From: Nephrocerus scutellatus
Taxonomy: Eukaryota > Arthropoda > Insecta > Diptera > Pipunculidae
DNA: 64,000 nt
Reading direction: 5' to 3'
NCBI GenBank assembly: GCA_947095585.1
Contig: OX352761.1
Coordinates: 112,455,890-112,519,889, forward strand
In this document: piece by piece, positions 1-11,821 of the stretch
How positions within the stretch are numbered: position 1 is the stretch's first letter
How the letters are laid out: each line of letters starts with the position of its first letter
Position numbers and translations under genes: made by a program
The notes under the pieces: generated by a model
What the model was told of the DNA's origin: nothing
The model's database searches: none
The model's input: the letters and a program-made list of their open reading frames with translations, nothing else

Positions 1-856
1 ATTAATTGAAGAAAAAATATGCTAATTTAATAATCCTCTGAGTGAGAGCGAGCGCAAGGAGGTGAGTGAGTGAGGATAGAAAGAAAGTAAAACCGAGACT
101 TATGCATTTCACTTTTTCCAGCATATGAAGCACGTAGTTCAATCGTAATTAACTTTAAAAAAAAAGTCGAGAGTCCCTTTATTAGGTTTGTATCGCATTT
201 TCCCCTGTTGAATATTTATGCGATATTTTTAAAAGGACATTATTAGTCGGTCGGGCGATGTTGTTTCTTTTCTTTATCTTTTTTGTTGTTGTTGCTGTTA
301 AATTGGCAGCGGTATCGCAAGCGCTCGTCTTAAATGTTGAATAGATAATTAAATTGTTTTGCATGTCCTGCGAGCTGTAAGATAAGCGAAATTACCGCTC
401 TCCGGTCATCCAGGAGCATTCAGTGAATTATGTGTTTTCAATATTAATCAGTCAGTCATTAGGGATCTTTTTCAGGTTTTATTTCCACTTTGCCATTAGG
501 GTGTATAAAAGCTTACCATTTAAACATTATAAATGCAAATTTTCCGTTTTTAGTCCTACTCTCAAAGTGCCGCTTACCATCAAATGCCATGAAATGTGTG
601 CAGCTATCTTGAAGATAAAATTTGACATCATAACAAGTCACGAGAAGAGGTAGGTAGTATTTAAAAGAGTGGTGGTAAAATACCATCAAGTTATTGTGAA
701 ATATTGGTAAGATTGATACCAAAGGGATTAAAAGTTGTAAAGGCAAACGAATAGCTACAAAAGAATTTGAATCTTTTTCAGCGAATAGGTTCATTTTTGT
801 ATTAATGGCTTTGTTAATAAGTAAAATATGTATTATTTGAAGCAACAAGCCTGTCA
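1..856. other. AT-rich DNA with no recognised gene
   Basis: All reading frames here are short and of biased composition. I see no splice-bounded exon, RNA gene or repeat that I can name. The right end may belong to the degraded 5' half of the transposase relic that follows, but nothing readable supports that. Confidence 0.4.
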
Positions 857-1470
857 CATGTGTTTCAAGAAACTTTATTGCATCGACAAAAAGTGACCGC
901 GTGGTGTGGATTTAATGCCAGTATTGAGGTTGGAATGATCGCCATGTTACGGTAAAAGGAGTTCGCTATCGTGACATGTTCGAAGATTTTTTTTGGCCAG
1001 AATTGGATGGACTTAACATCAATGATATGTGATTTCAACAAGATGATGCCACATGCCACACAGCTGGTCAATCAATTTTTCTATTGAAGGAGAAGTAATC
1101 GTGTAATCTCGAGAAATATTCCGGTCGAATAGCCAGCTCGCTAATGCGTTGGATTTCTTTTTATGGATTTACGTTAGGTCATTGGTTTATGACAACAAAC
1201 CAAAAACGTTAGAGAAGCAGAAGTAAGAAAAAGTAATATAGAGCGCGGAATTGGAAACGTTCCGGCCAATATGTGTAGAAAAGTGGTGGAAAATTAGTTC
1301 CAAATATTCGATCGCTTCAAGCAAGCGGTAGTCATATGAATGAGATGGAATTCCATACTTTGTGTTTTACACCAAAAACAAATATCAGCCAAATATCTCA
1401 ATTATTTTATGTTTTATTTAAATACAAAAATATTATGTCCTTATTGAAAAACCCTTTATCTTCACTGCTT
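857..1470 (+). mobile_element. Relic of a Tc1/mariner-superfamily transposase, C-terminal half
   Basis: Reading the plus strand with frameshifts gives a decayed DDE transposase. Around 890-920 is a VTxWCGF-like stretch. Around 945-1030 comes VKGVRYRDMFEDFFWPEL, then near 1033-1065 the block FQQDDATCHTA, which matches the FQQDGATCHTA block around the second catalytic Asp (codon at 1042-1044) of mariner-like transposases. Further on, around 1145-1200, is a FLWIYVRSLVYDNKP-like block, and the end reads SGSHMNEM-like near 1330. Stop codons and at least two frame changes make it non-functional. The same kind of terminal residues (RGSHMPEI) survive inside the MITE pair near 43.2 kb, which suggests related elements. 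No terminal inverted repeats could be assigned to this copy. The superfamily call is firm; the family within it is not determined. Confidence 0.72.
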
Positions 1471-3267
1471 CTAGAGCCTACCGCAAAAGAGCTTCCAACC
1501 ATCATTTAAACGGCTTCTTGTCACCTCTCAAAATCCAGGTAGCAACACATTAGATGTTGAATTGACAGCACTTTTTCTTCACATAGCAGACTTTTGTAGA
1601 ATTTAGGATTTCTTTGATTTATTCTCCTTATGTATGGTGCGGGAAGCTATGATCGGACCCCGGTTGCAGAGCCAAATATGATGATAATGGTGCGGTCAAT
1701 ACTTTATTTGCTTGGTTAACCTACCCTTATTTTAATAAAAAAAAACAAGACTAGCGAAACGTGTTACAGTGCATTAGTTGGGCTACGGTGTTTATAACCT
1801 TTGTGAACTTAAACTACTTCTAATTGTTTATATTCAAAACCCCAACATATAGCCTTTATATGAGGTATTTTTACAGCTTTATGTCATTAGCTCAAGATTT
1901 AGGTGCTCTTAAATGTTCTTGATAGACTATAGGGTTCCTTATCCTTTAAAATTGTATCTCCAGAGTTTTCTTACCTACACAGGCGGGCGATGTTAAATAA
2001 GAGATGCCAAACAAATTCCAAATGCCAAAATAATCAAACTCCATTGTTATACTCGTAGATGCAACCATCCTTTGTTTTTCATTCTCTGCAGAAAATAAAT
2101 AAGGATAATTTGCATGCAAATTACAGGAAATCTCATTATCTGCGTGAGAAATTCGTCTTACAAGAAATCGCATCTCCGATTCTTCTTTCGGAAACTTTGT
2201 TAACAGTGATACACTCTAGATAGAGATATTTTTTCCGTCCCGAAATCTTCATATACCATCAACTTCAATACATCCTTACCAGCCAGACAATTACATTTTG
2301 TCGTGGAAACAATGTAAATGCAGCCGCGTATCTTTGACTTCACATCGTCCGCTCGCGAACTAAATGACGATTTACATTTTTCTCTGGCGTCGTGTCGCGT
2401 TGTCCTTCTGTTCGAAAAGTCCTTTTCTTTTTTAATTGTAATTTTTTTCGCGTAGTTTTTGTTCGGAACGTCCTCCATTCGAATGCATTTTATTATCCTT
2501 TTGTTAAGTTGGTTGGAGGGGGGGAGTTAAAAAAGTTTCTCTTACGAAAGTTTCTTCTGCGTCTAATTACTCGTCGACTCCGTTGCTCAGCCGGTCGTTG
2601 TCGTCTCGTTTTGGAGCAGCACTTCTTAGAATAATAATTATCATTCGTTAATAATTAAGGATTTGTTTTTGGACGGCTTGTGAATGGCATAAATTATGCA
2701 CGAGTGAAAGTGAGAGCAGCAGCAGTTACCAACAACCAACGGACTCCTTGTGATTCTATTCGAGAGGATCTCTGCTTTTTATTTCTTTTTTGCTTTTCCG
2801 CCAAAAGGGTCAATGTCATTGATTGTTTGGAATGCACAACAGATGCTGCTTGGCTTATTGATATTCTTCGGGTGTCCTTGAATGTTTATTTTTTATTCTG
2901 ATCTGTGAAAATTAATTCAAATCAAATTGTCATATTTTTCAAGGACTGCATGTTATCTTGCGCTAAGTCAACAATTCAAAGTCAAATTTGTCTTTAAAGG
3001 CTGTAAAAGTCCGTGAATGACAGTAAAGTGTTTCTCCGTAGATATATCCAGTGCATTTACCGGACGCGAGGTTCTTCATTCTTTCTTCTGAATTTCCTTG
3101 TCAACTCTTTAAAGTTATCTTCGTATCCCTCCTTCAATATGAGAATGTTACATTGCTCGAATCGTCGTTTGATCTTTTATCGACTACAACGCCCGTTAAG
3201 AAGTACTAATGACAGTCTTATTAAGCCACGTCCATTTTTCTTTCCTTCATCATCAAATTTTGCTTTA
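1471..3267. other. No recognised gene; locally GC-richer block at 2.3-2.9 kb
   Basis: Frames here are short and I recognise no product. A less AT-rich, CpG-containing block (about 2330-2760) with strings such as GAGTGAAAGTGAGAGCAGC resembles a fly 5' untranslated region or promoter, but no coding exon could be attached to it on either strand. Confidence 0.3.
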
Positions 3268-3450
3268 CAACCGGCGTCCGGTTTTGACCTGTGGCATAAA
3301 ATCTCCCGGCCGGTTCCGATTTCGAGCCGATGTCAACCAGTTTGGCATCACTAACCTAAACAACCGGTTTCCGGTCCTGGCCTCCCGCAAAAAATCTCTC
3401 GACCAATCCCGATTTCGAGACGATGTCACCCAGTTTCATCATCATCGTCA
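3268..3450. repeat. Tandem duplication, two units of about 93 bp
   Basis: The unit beginning CAACCGG at 3268 is repeated beginning CAACCGG at 3361. The shared internal block GATTTCGAG-CGATGTCA-CCAGTTT lies at 3318 and again at 3411, giving a period of 93 bp. The copies have diverged by many substitutions. It sits next to the decayed LINE at 3451-5130 and, on the minus strand, would directly follow the LINE reverse transcriptase C-terminus. Confidence 0.65.
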
Positions 3451-5130
3451 TATTTGCCTCTACAACGCGGTAACGGTCGTAGATCTCATCATTATAGAGT
3501 CTCCGGAAACGTCCTTCCTCACATACGGAGCCAACAATTCTCCGTAAGACTTTTCTCTAGAACGCAGCTAAGAGGTCAGAATGATTTTTGCTAAGCACCC
3601 AAGTCTCGGATCCATATGTAAGTACTGGTATGAATATTGTCTTATATATAAGCAGCTTGGATGTTATGGTTAAATTCCTGGAATTGAAAAGTCTTGACAG
3701 ACTATAGTAGGCTTTGTTGGCTTTAAGCAACCGTGCGAGTTAGTTAAAGGATTGCACTACTTCAAATTCGCGCTCCATCATTTGAATTGAGGGACCAATG
3801 TTGGATCTCCAACTCGCAGACGTGGCCTCCATGTACTTTGTTTTCCTCTCATTTCTTTGCAGCACCTCAGCTCTCATTGCTTTACAAAGTTCTACTCTAG
3901 CTATGCTATCATAGGCGACTTTAAAGTCTATAAAAGATGGTGTAGTGTAGTTAGCTGGCCATTTAACAACTCATGAAAATGCTCTTTCCATAGCTCTAAG
4001 ATGCCTTTGAGATCGGCGATCAGATAACCCTCTTTGTCTTTGCAGTATGTGCAACGCGGTGAATATTGCGTCAAACCGCGAACTCTTTGGTAGAACTTTC
4101 GCGCCTGGTGCGTGCCTTGCTCTCTGTACTGTTCTAGTTCACGGACGAGATTATTCTCCCAGGCTGCTTTCTTTCACCGGTGAACTGTTTTTTCACATCT
4201 TCTGAGCTCTTCATATTCATCTTCGCGTTCTATGAGATGGTTGCATTGCTCGGTACGCAACATTCTTACATTCAGTCGCTAGCTTACATTCGTCATCGAA
4301 CCCGTCGTTCCGATCTCTACGACTACTGCCTAAGATGGAGATACCCAGGTGGCCTTGTGGATATCTTTACGTGCAAACCTTGTACTCGCAACGACGAAAT
4401 TATTGCTTACTGCCATCTCTATGACTCGTTGTCCATTGTAATTAGTGTTCTCGTATAAGCTATTGGTGCCAATGTACTGCATAAATACCGGCTCCCGACC
4501 TTTTTTAGCATTCATATCCCCCATTATACTGAGGGCAGGCATGGAGTTCCCGATTCAAAGAATTCTTCTTTTTCATCATCTGGGGAATCCTCTGTAGGTG
4601 CGTGAACGTTTATGAGCCTTATGTTTTTAAATTTGCCTCGCACGCGAAGGGTGCTTAGCCGTTCATTTACTGCTTTAAAGCCGATAACGATAGGTTTCAT
4701 TATTTTGCTGACTAGAAACCCCACCCTGAGCACGTGATGTCTATCACGACAGCTGTAATATATGTCATATTCTGATTTTTGTAAGGCACCATTCCCCATC
4801 CACCACATCTCCTGGATTGCTTTTATGTCAGCCTTATATTTACACAGGGTATCGGCCAGCTGCGGTGCAGCTCGAGTTTTATACAGTGAGCGTACGTTCC
4901 ATGAGAAAATTTTTAAATCGTTTACCCGGTTTTCGTTGCCGTGGTCGTCGTAGAAATAATAATTTTTTACGGGCGAGGTTATTGGTATTGTTTATTGGTT
5001 ACCGGCCGCCACCACGGGGAGGTTTGATCGCACTTCCACCAGTCAGAGATAGTTACGGCCACCTGCAATTCTAGAGCATTCTGTGTTATTCTCGCTATTC
5101 TGCTGATGGCTGACCGCTTTGACTTGACTT
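3451..5130 (-). mobile_element. RTE-like LINE, decayed copy with large internal deletions
   Basis: Read on the minus strand from 5130 downwards. The 5' leader (about 5130-4900) matches in reverse the leader at 28.0-28.3 kb. An apurinic-type endonuclease follows in several frames: MWWMGNGALQKSEYDIYY (about 4808-4755), then VNERLSTLRVRGKFKNIRLI and NVHAPTEDSPDDEKEEF near 4680-4560, then ATWVSP near 4350. A basic linker (about 4300-4000) ends in FSWVVKWP near 3960. The read then jumps to FIDFKVAYDSIARVELCKAM (about 3940-3880), losing reverse transcriptase motifs, and jumps again to a C-terminal block with LTYGSETWVLSKNHSDLL (about 3630-3575). Stops and frameshifts show it is dead. Motif style (IDHVLID-type endonuclease, YRGITLLS-type polymerase in sister copies) points to the RTE clade; that is recognition by eye. 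Confidence 0.78.
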
Positions 5131-7934
5131 TTTAAGCTATCAAATCTCTGACGATGATTTGTATATCATATTAACATACAGGCATAATTTTTTTCGCAAA
5201 ATCAATCGATCAACCAGACGCTTTATCTGTGGAATCTTAAAGATAGACATCCTTAACACAGGCGGTACAATTGCAAAAACCCGAAACTGTTACCACAACC
5301 AAACTTACCTTACCACACTGTGGTAAATTGTGGATGCTTGATTCATTGCTAATTTCAACTTAACATATTCTTTATAGATATGGCCCATGCCACTCAGGCA
5401 CGCACCAATGTGATTCTAAACACTGTGATGAAATATCGTCAGTAAACTAATACAGTGATTAACAAACATTTAACAGAAACATAAACCATAATGGCAGCAA
5501 CACGTTCAATGATTCTTAACATTTTCCTTCTGAGATTCTCAAACTTTTAAATAAAAATTAAGAAATATTTTCGTTTTAATTTACAATTAACATTAAATTA
5601 AATATAACAAACTAGTAGCTTATTTCTTCGTAAAATGGGCTGCGTCCACACTCCTTGCTATAATAATGTGAAGTTATCCTTGCAATTTTTACAACAATCG
5701 TTAAATTTTAGACAACAAAACCCTTCGCTAGAGGTTTCATGAACTCTTTTATTTTTATCTTTTCATTTATCTCTTTATTAACGAAGGTCATTTTAATCAA
5801 TGCTCGCCAAAGTTTCAACTTTTACTTTTATGTCTGCACACAACCATCAACCCAACGCAATGCGAGTGCATTTTCCTTTGATAATTTCCGGGCAAAAGAA
5901 ACTAGAAACTAAATAGTGTACCTTTGATAGTGATATTTGATTTAAGCTTTAGAAGTGTCCTCACAATTAACGGGGCGTCGTTTTTCACTTCACGACTATA
6001 CTTTAACGACATCCTCTGTCATGCCATCAGTTCGTCTGTTGTGTAGCACGTCGTCGCTTCAACAACATAATAGTTTCTAAAGTTAGCTGATATCTTAATG
6101 GCATGACTTTCAGTCCCCAGACAAAACGCGAATAGGAATTGGCAATTTTGTATCTTTAAGATGTTTTCCGGTATGAATGTACATAGTTTGTCGGTGATCC
6201 ATTATTCGCGTATCTTTTGTTAGTTTATGACCGAACACAGGAAGATACTCCATTAGATTATTACATCGAGTTGGAGTTGGAACTCTCGAATTCATTCAAT
6301 TTACAGATAAAAATGTCATCTTAAGTGGATCTCTAATGGTTTAATGGCTTTGCGTATAATTTGTTGTTATTGTCGTTATTGCGATTATGTAGCCATTATG
6401 TCCGAAAACAATTTGTTGTTTCTTTTTAAACAGCAATTTTAGTAGATTCTTAAATATCTACCTAATCAAGGAACTTTAAGGAATGGCAGAAAGAAAAAAA
6501 GCCCCTCCGTATCTGATGAGACTAAAATCAAAACAAAAAATTTCCATAAAACGTGCAAAAGGAAAAACATGAAATCGTGCCTCATACGCTTTACGCTAAT
6601 TTGCATCCTTGCCAATAAAAAAAACATCTTCTTTTATGCACGGTAAAAATAAAGTCATTCATTCGCATTACATGATGGGGGATAAATTTCGCAACTTTCC
6701 CTTCCCTCGATCCTTTAATTTTTCTCTGAGTTTCTGGCGACTAATGAAGCATTAAATAATGTCGGCTTAACGGTGCACGGACGGACGAGCAGGACGAATG
6801 ATAGCTTATTACGGGGACGCCTTCTGAGTCACGTTGGCAAAACGTGAGAGTACGTGATATATGTATCACGTACGCGAATTGCAATCAACGTACGATTTAC
6901 CCCAAAGTAAATCCTTTTTTTTTACCAAAATTTCCTCCTTTTTTGCTTTAGTGCTTACTGGTGCGTTTTGGTGCCGACGTCACACTTGTTCGCATGCAAA
7001 TTACCAAAAAGCAATGAAATCCGTGAGGAGAATTGCATGCATCAAAGGGGTATCGCAATTATTTTTACTTGTATGCTTGTGAGCTTATGAGCATCCTCTT
7101 GCATGTTGCACTGTGGGCGGAATATGGCAATCCCTCGTTAGGTTGTATAATTTTACGGCCTTAAATGGTCGCATAGATGCAACATGGCCTACAAGGTGTC
7201 AATTGTTGCCGGTTTATCAGCATAAACCAGTCACTTCACGCAGCCCAGCAGGAAATAGTCGAGTGATAAAAAATCGCTTGCTCAGATAGACGATTATGTG
7301 CAACATAAAAATTACGAAGTCGTCTATAAGTTGTGCCAAATTTGGATACTTTGGTAGCGTGGTTCATGTGTGAGTATATTAATAATAATTTGGCAGAGTA
7401 TATTGTTGCGGAAGTGTAAAAATCATTTATCACACTGTACACACTTGGATACAAGTATAAGCATTATATTAGATTTAAGAAATTACCAAAGAACCATTGC
7501 ATATCTTTAGGCTCAGTAATATTGTTGAGAACTTGTGTATACAATTATTTAGAGAGTTTCTATATGATTCGAAAAGATTGCAGTAGAAAAAATTAGATCC
7601 TTTATCACAGTAAGTTAAGTTAATATTTGTAAGTGAACCAGACTACTTGAAAAGTTAAAAGATAGAATAATAGTGTTATAAGTGAACAAATAAGTAATCA
7701 CCAATGTCAATTTGTGAACTTCAGCTATTTGTTAATTTAAGTTGTAATTTGTGAATGAACGAACTTGCATTATGATTTTATTTGCAAATCCAATTACGAA
7801 CTTTTTAGAAACCCTAAATTTTGTAACACTATATACATATAATAAATGTCAAACAGTGAGCGTAGTAAACCAGGTTTTTTGACAGTTAACTCTTCAGTAA
7901 GTTCTATCTAAGCAAAAACCCTTTATACACAAAA
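5131..7934. other. No recognised gene or repeat
   Basis: AT-rich sequence with only short frames. Nothing resembles a conserved exon, RNA gene or any mobile element seen elsewhere in the window. It may be single-copy intergenic or intronic DNA. Confidence 0.4.
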
Positions 7935-8064
7935 AACAAACTCAAGACACATGTCTATGGACATCTCACCTTTTCCTCTCCTAAAATTCCGAACGCCCAA
8001 GCTGCTAAACATTTTATAAGGGTGCAAACCTCTTCAACGTGTGTACATTATAAAAATTAAAAAA
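7935..8064 (+). mobile_element. LINE-J, isolated 3' end with poly(A)
   Basis: This is the 3' untranslated end of the CR1/Jockey-like LINE that recurs in the window. The shared landmarks are AAGACACATGTCTATGGACATC, given here as AAGACACATG plus GGACATC, then CCTTTTCCTCTCC, ATTTTATAAGGGTGCAAAC and GTGTGTACATTATAAA, closing in an A-rich tail at about 8055-8064. Comparable ends lie near 12.0, 15.8, 19.6, 21.1 and 41.2 kb. It is a severe 5' truncation, normal for target-primed LINE insertions. Confidence 0.8.
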
Positions 8065-8074
8065 AAAACCCGAC

Positions 8075-8232
8075 CCCAAAAAGATCCTCAAAATATCCCC
8101 AAAAGTCCATCAAAAGACCCCCAAAAAATCCCCCAGAGGAACCTCAAAAGACCGTCAAAAGGCTCCTCAAAAGATCCCTTAAAAATCCCCCAAAAGACCA
8201 CCCAGTGGACCCTCAAAGGACCATTCCGAATT
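8075..8232. repeat. Degenerate minisatellite of CCTCAAAAGACC-like units
   Basis: Short imperfect units such as CCTCAAAAGACC, CCCCCAAAAGACC and CCTCAAAGGACC follow one another for about 155 bp, giving a strand with almost no T. It starts directly after the LINE-J tail. The complementary form (GGTCTTTTGAGG-like) appears near 24.35 and 52.8 kb. Confidence 0.7.
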
Positions 8233-9174
8233 TCATACAAATCGGTTGAGAAATGACTTAGATCCCAAAATTTAAAAACGTAACACAATAATGTAACCAA
8301 TAATGTGACTCAAAATCGCAACACAAAATTATTTTTGACACCGTACTCATCCTCACCGCTGATAAAGTATTTTCAAATGATTTGTTTCGATTGGTTTGCT
8401 ATGACATTGCAATCGAAATCGAAATCTAAATAAAACAGCTTGAGATTCATTGCGATTTCAAATTTATTGAAAGAAAAAAAATCATTTGGTTAATGTTTTT
8501 TCCCCAATTTTACTTTGACTTAACATTTCAAATAGCTTTTCACAAATACACAAAACGATCACAAACAAATGTATTGAAAGTGGGATAGGACAGGACAACG
8601 CAATACCCATTCCGCACTGCTCTCTGGTCTAAATTGAATAATTTCGGAACGAATTTTACTGCTATACTTCTTATACATATCCGAAAAAATACAATCGATA
8701 CCTTTGTGTGAACGCCAGCAGTAAACTCTCTGATAGTTATTCGGTGATTGTTCATAGTCACTTTCTTCACTTATTCGACATTGTCATCGGTTGTTGATGT
8801 ACCAGACATCCAGGGTGCAATGTTGCAAGCAAATTTCGATATTTCCAATACAATGCTGATCCACTTCATTCTATTCTTAAAGTATAATAAAAATATTTGG
8901 CACAGTACACCGTTGTGGTTCAGTCGTTCAGAGCCCAGTTTCCCCGCAACTATTCGTGTTGTGCGTGTTATATTTTTGCACACAAACGGAGTGGAATGAC
9001 GAATTGAGTCCATGACCGTTATTACTGTCGGACGTTTGTTAGACATTCGCGAGAGGTGGGATCGTGAAAAATCCTTTTGGTGTTTTTCTGCGATTTGAAC
9101 TTCGATCCTTGGACTTTTTCCATTCCATTGATCACATCATAAAAAGTGTAACCTTTTTAAAAATCAACAAAAAT
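8233..9174. other. No recognised gene
   Basis: Short overlapping frames on both strands around 8540-9050 show no domain I recognise and no splice evidence. No repeats shared with the rest of the window were noticed. Confidence 0.4.
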
Positions 9175-9395
9175 GTAATAAAATTAAAATTTTTCATGTA
9201 AATTCTTGTAAAATCTGTTATATGGGAACACTTCGGCCCTGAAGCCAGATACCTTCCATTTTTTAACAGAAAGGTTTATAATCGGAGAATACAGTAATAT
9301 GAAGTGGGTTAAAAATTGATTACAAGATTTGGCCAGACACAAACAAATAAACTCACAAAGACATCCGCTACGTTTTAGTAGTCCTTTTTTATTCT
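9175..9395 (-). repeat. Dispersed repeat family A, diverged copy
   Basis: It starts with TTTTTCATGTAAATTCT and later has GGGTTAAAAATTGATTACAAG and GGCCAGAC, in the same order as the copies at 49.4-50.2 kb. About half of the family consensus is recognisable. Family A has no coding capacity that I can see and its class is unknown. Confidence 0.5.
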
Positions 9396-11029
9396 TAAGG
9401 AAAATAGCTATAAATTTGATTTGAAATAAGCGGCAAAAGCCATTCTTATTAAAGATATTAAAAAACTTGTAATCACCCCACTGTAAATATTGTCCTCATC
9501 GATCACTTTGCATACAAATTAATATTTGTATCGCGCCTTGGCTGAGTAATTTTAATGTATCTATCAATAAAATGCGTGTCACATTATAATGACCAAGAAC
9601 GCCGAGTTTTTTACACATGTGATCCCCATGCGAAAGTGATCCGTGAACCTTTAAAAAACTCTCCAGCGTAAAGCACCTCGTCACTCGTCCTGCTCATGTG
9701 TGATGTGCATGACACCGAACAGGTTAAGTACCCGTGCGTTGCCCGCCGTTAAGCCGACCTCATAAATCCTGCATACCAATCACTTGCCATTGCCATCCAC
9801 CCAGCACACACGTTGTCATCCTTGTGCTACTATGTTCGTCCTGATGGTGCGGAGGATAAAATTCCTCAGCGCTTCATTCTCATTTTCCAACCGACTCATC
9901 GTGTCGCATCGTTGCAAACCGTGGAGGACACATGACTACATGCGTGACTACATACGTGAATGTGGGCTTCACTAAAAAGTATGTCCTTAAAAAGTCGTAA
10001 ATCTATTCCGAAAGGTTGTGTGCTTGATTTTTTCTTCTAATTCTTCTTTTTCTTCTTATACTAAAGACTGATGAAGTCCTTTTCCTGGCAATGATTCTGT
10101 TGCTGTTGGATGTTTTTTCAATGTCTGCTCCGCTGTTCGAGTGCGCGCCTTTTGAAGTGAATCTATAAATCATGCTGTCATTCGATTTAAATATCCTCAG
10201 AATACCGCCTAGCAGCGCAGCAGGACCATTTAGCGACATAATATTCGTAGTTTGTGAATCTGAAATATTCACGAATTTTTTCCAGATTTCAGATTTTTGT
10301 AAAGTCCTTCGTACTTTCCCGGCCAATACTCCCGGTTGGTTGGTTTGTATAGCGATGCTATCGGTGCTAATAATAATGTTATTCGCAGAGTAAGTTGGAA
10401 CAGTTTAAGTCTCGTCGGCATGATGACTTGAGATTTATTATGGTTTTTTTTGTTGTTGTAATTTCTGTTTTTAATCGAATTTGTAGCGTTTGTGCGTGAC
10501 TAGAATATTGAAGGACATCTTCTATAAGGAGAGTTTGTCCTTTGCAGTTTCTCGTCGAAGACATACTAAATGGCTCATTGGCATACTAATTGAAAAAATT
10601 ACTCCGCAATTACTGCTTCAACCTACCAAAGCAGAGCTGGTCTATAGTTGATTTCAGCTCGTTCTTAGGGTTATCTGAATTTACTCTTAGTTGTATGTTT
10701 ATGGCTAATTTTTGCTGGTTATTTACTTTCTATGAAAACTTTTTAAGATATTTATTATTCATAAGTCTTTTTAAAAATTACTCTAATCCTTATTAATACA
10801 AAATGGCTTGGTTTACAGTATCGATGGAGTTCACAAAATTATGGTGGTTATTCCTGCGTAAGCATCAAAATTTTTTTTCAAGAAGACTTGTTCTATTTTC
10901 TGCAGAATTTTAGTATAAACTTTTTTAGTTGCAATCCAAATAATTTTTATTAATATCATCATTATTTATTTATTTTTTTCCAAGAAAAAAGCCAAATTTA
11001 AATTTTGAGTGAAATTGTTGGTGAGGTTT
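9396..11029. other. No recognised gene
   Basis: Mostly AT-rich, with short frames near 9500-10400 that have no recognisable domains. No repeat family from elsewhere in the window was detected. Confidence 0.4.
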
Positions 11030-11056
11030 ATTTTTTAAATTCTCTATATTAACTTC

Positions 11057-11356
11057 TTTTGGGCGCCGTGGCTCAGTGGTAGTGCACATGGCTGCTGCGC
11101 AGGAGGTTCAGGTTCGAATCCCAGCAACACCAAAAGTATTTTTCACGGTGTCCCACCTCTTGCGAATGGGTAACAAACGTTCCGAGAGTAATTAAATTAA
11201 TACCTTGTCACGGAAAGCTTCTCGATTCGCCGTTCGGATCCGGCCTTAAATTGTAGGTCCCTTCCATTTGTGTCCAAAAATTAACATGTGCAGCACAAAT
11301 GGTCGCGAGAAGTTAGGCCTTGGACCGCAATGGTATGTCGCGCCAAATATTATTAT
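11057..11356 (+). mobile_element. tRNA-derived SINE with 12-bp target-site duplication
   Basis: A tRNA-like head (about 11061-11132) carries an RNA polymerase III A box, TGGCTCAGTGGT at 11069-11080, and a perfect B box, GGTTCGAATCC at 11111-11121. A tRNA-unrelated body follows (CTCGATTCGCCGTTCGGATC, TGTGCAGCACAAATGGTCGC, GGACCGCAATGGTATGTCGC), ending in an ATT-repeat tail at about 11346-11356. The repeat TATATTAACTTC flanks it at 11045-11056 and 11357-11368. The head no longer folds as a convincing functional tRNA because the acceptor ends do not pair well, so a SINE is preferred over a tRNA gene. A 3' fragment of the same family is at 17829-17876. Confidence 0.88.
11069..11121 (+). promoter_or_regulatory. 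Internal RNA polymerase III promoter (A and B boxes) of the SINE
   Basis: The A box TGGCTCAGTGGT (11069-11080) and the B box GGTTCGAATCC (11111-11121) are about 30 bp apart. That is the normal spacing for tRNA-type promoters, so the SINE may still be transcribable. Confidence 0.8.
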
Positions 11357-11821
11357 TATATTAACTTCGCGTGCCCGTGTGTTTGTTTGTCGTGGAATTT
11401 TGCGATCAATTTTTAACCCATTTCCCAGAGTCCGATTTCATTGAAATTTTGCACACATGCATATCTCCGATGACAACACTTTCTATTAAAATTTGGGATC
11501 CTCGGACCTGGGGTTCGGGGTTTAAGAAAAAATCGTCCTACAGTAAGGGTCTATTTCTAATGTTGATATCATTTACCGCTTACTTTGGTGTACCCTGACC
11601 CATATTAACGGAAATTGCTCTGTTATTTCTAATGGAATGGACTTGGATTAGGACTTAGTTTTAAGAAGAATTACTAGCCTTTGTAACTGCGTTTAAATAA
11701 AGTTTATATCTTCTTTGAGTCTAAAGATATAAAATTAAGAATTAGCTTGGGCATAAAAACTGGAACAGGAATAGAAGTTGGATATCTTTAGACAAAAGTA
11801 TAGACAAATATATGACAAAGT

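Larger units (their letters stand above)
11030..11630 (+). repeat. Dispersed repeat family A, interrupted by a SINE
   Basis: Left of the SINE the copy reads TTCTCTATATTAACTTC. Right of it the copy resumes with GCGTGCCCGTGTG, ATCAATTTTTAACCCATTTCC, TTGCACACATGCATATCTCC and GATGACAACACTTTCTATTA. The uninterrupted paralogue is at about 47195-47345, which confirms that the 300-bp SINE is a secondary insertion. Its distal portion (11521-11630) is repeated in inverted orientation at 11822-11935. Confidence 0.75.

Noticed and set aside
8075..8232. CRISPR-like or protein-coding Pro/Lys repeat
   Set aside because: Units are degenerate with no spacers, and the encoded DPQK-like peptide is a by-product of the minisatellite.
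10003..10326. Minus-strand frame of 107 codons as a gene
   Set aside because: No domain, no splice context and compositional bias (Arg/Ser-rich). Not supported.
11061..11132. A functional tRNA gene
   Set aside because: A and B boxes are perfect, but the acceptor ends do not pair, an unrelated body and ATT tail follow, and a target duplication surrounds the whole. A SINE explains all of it.
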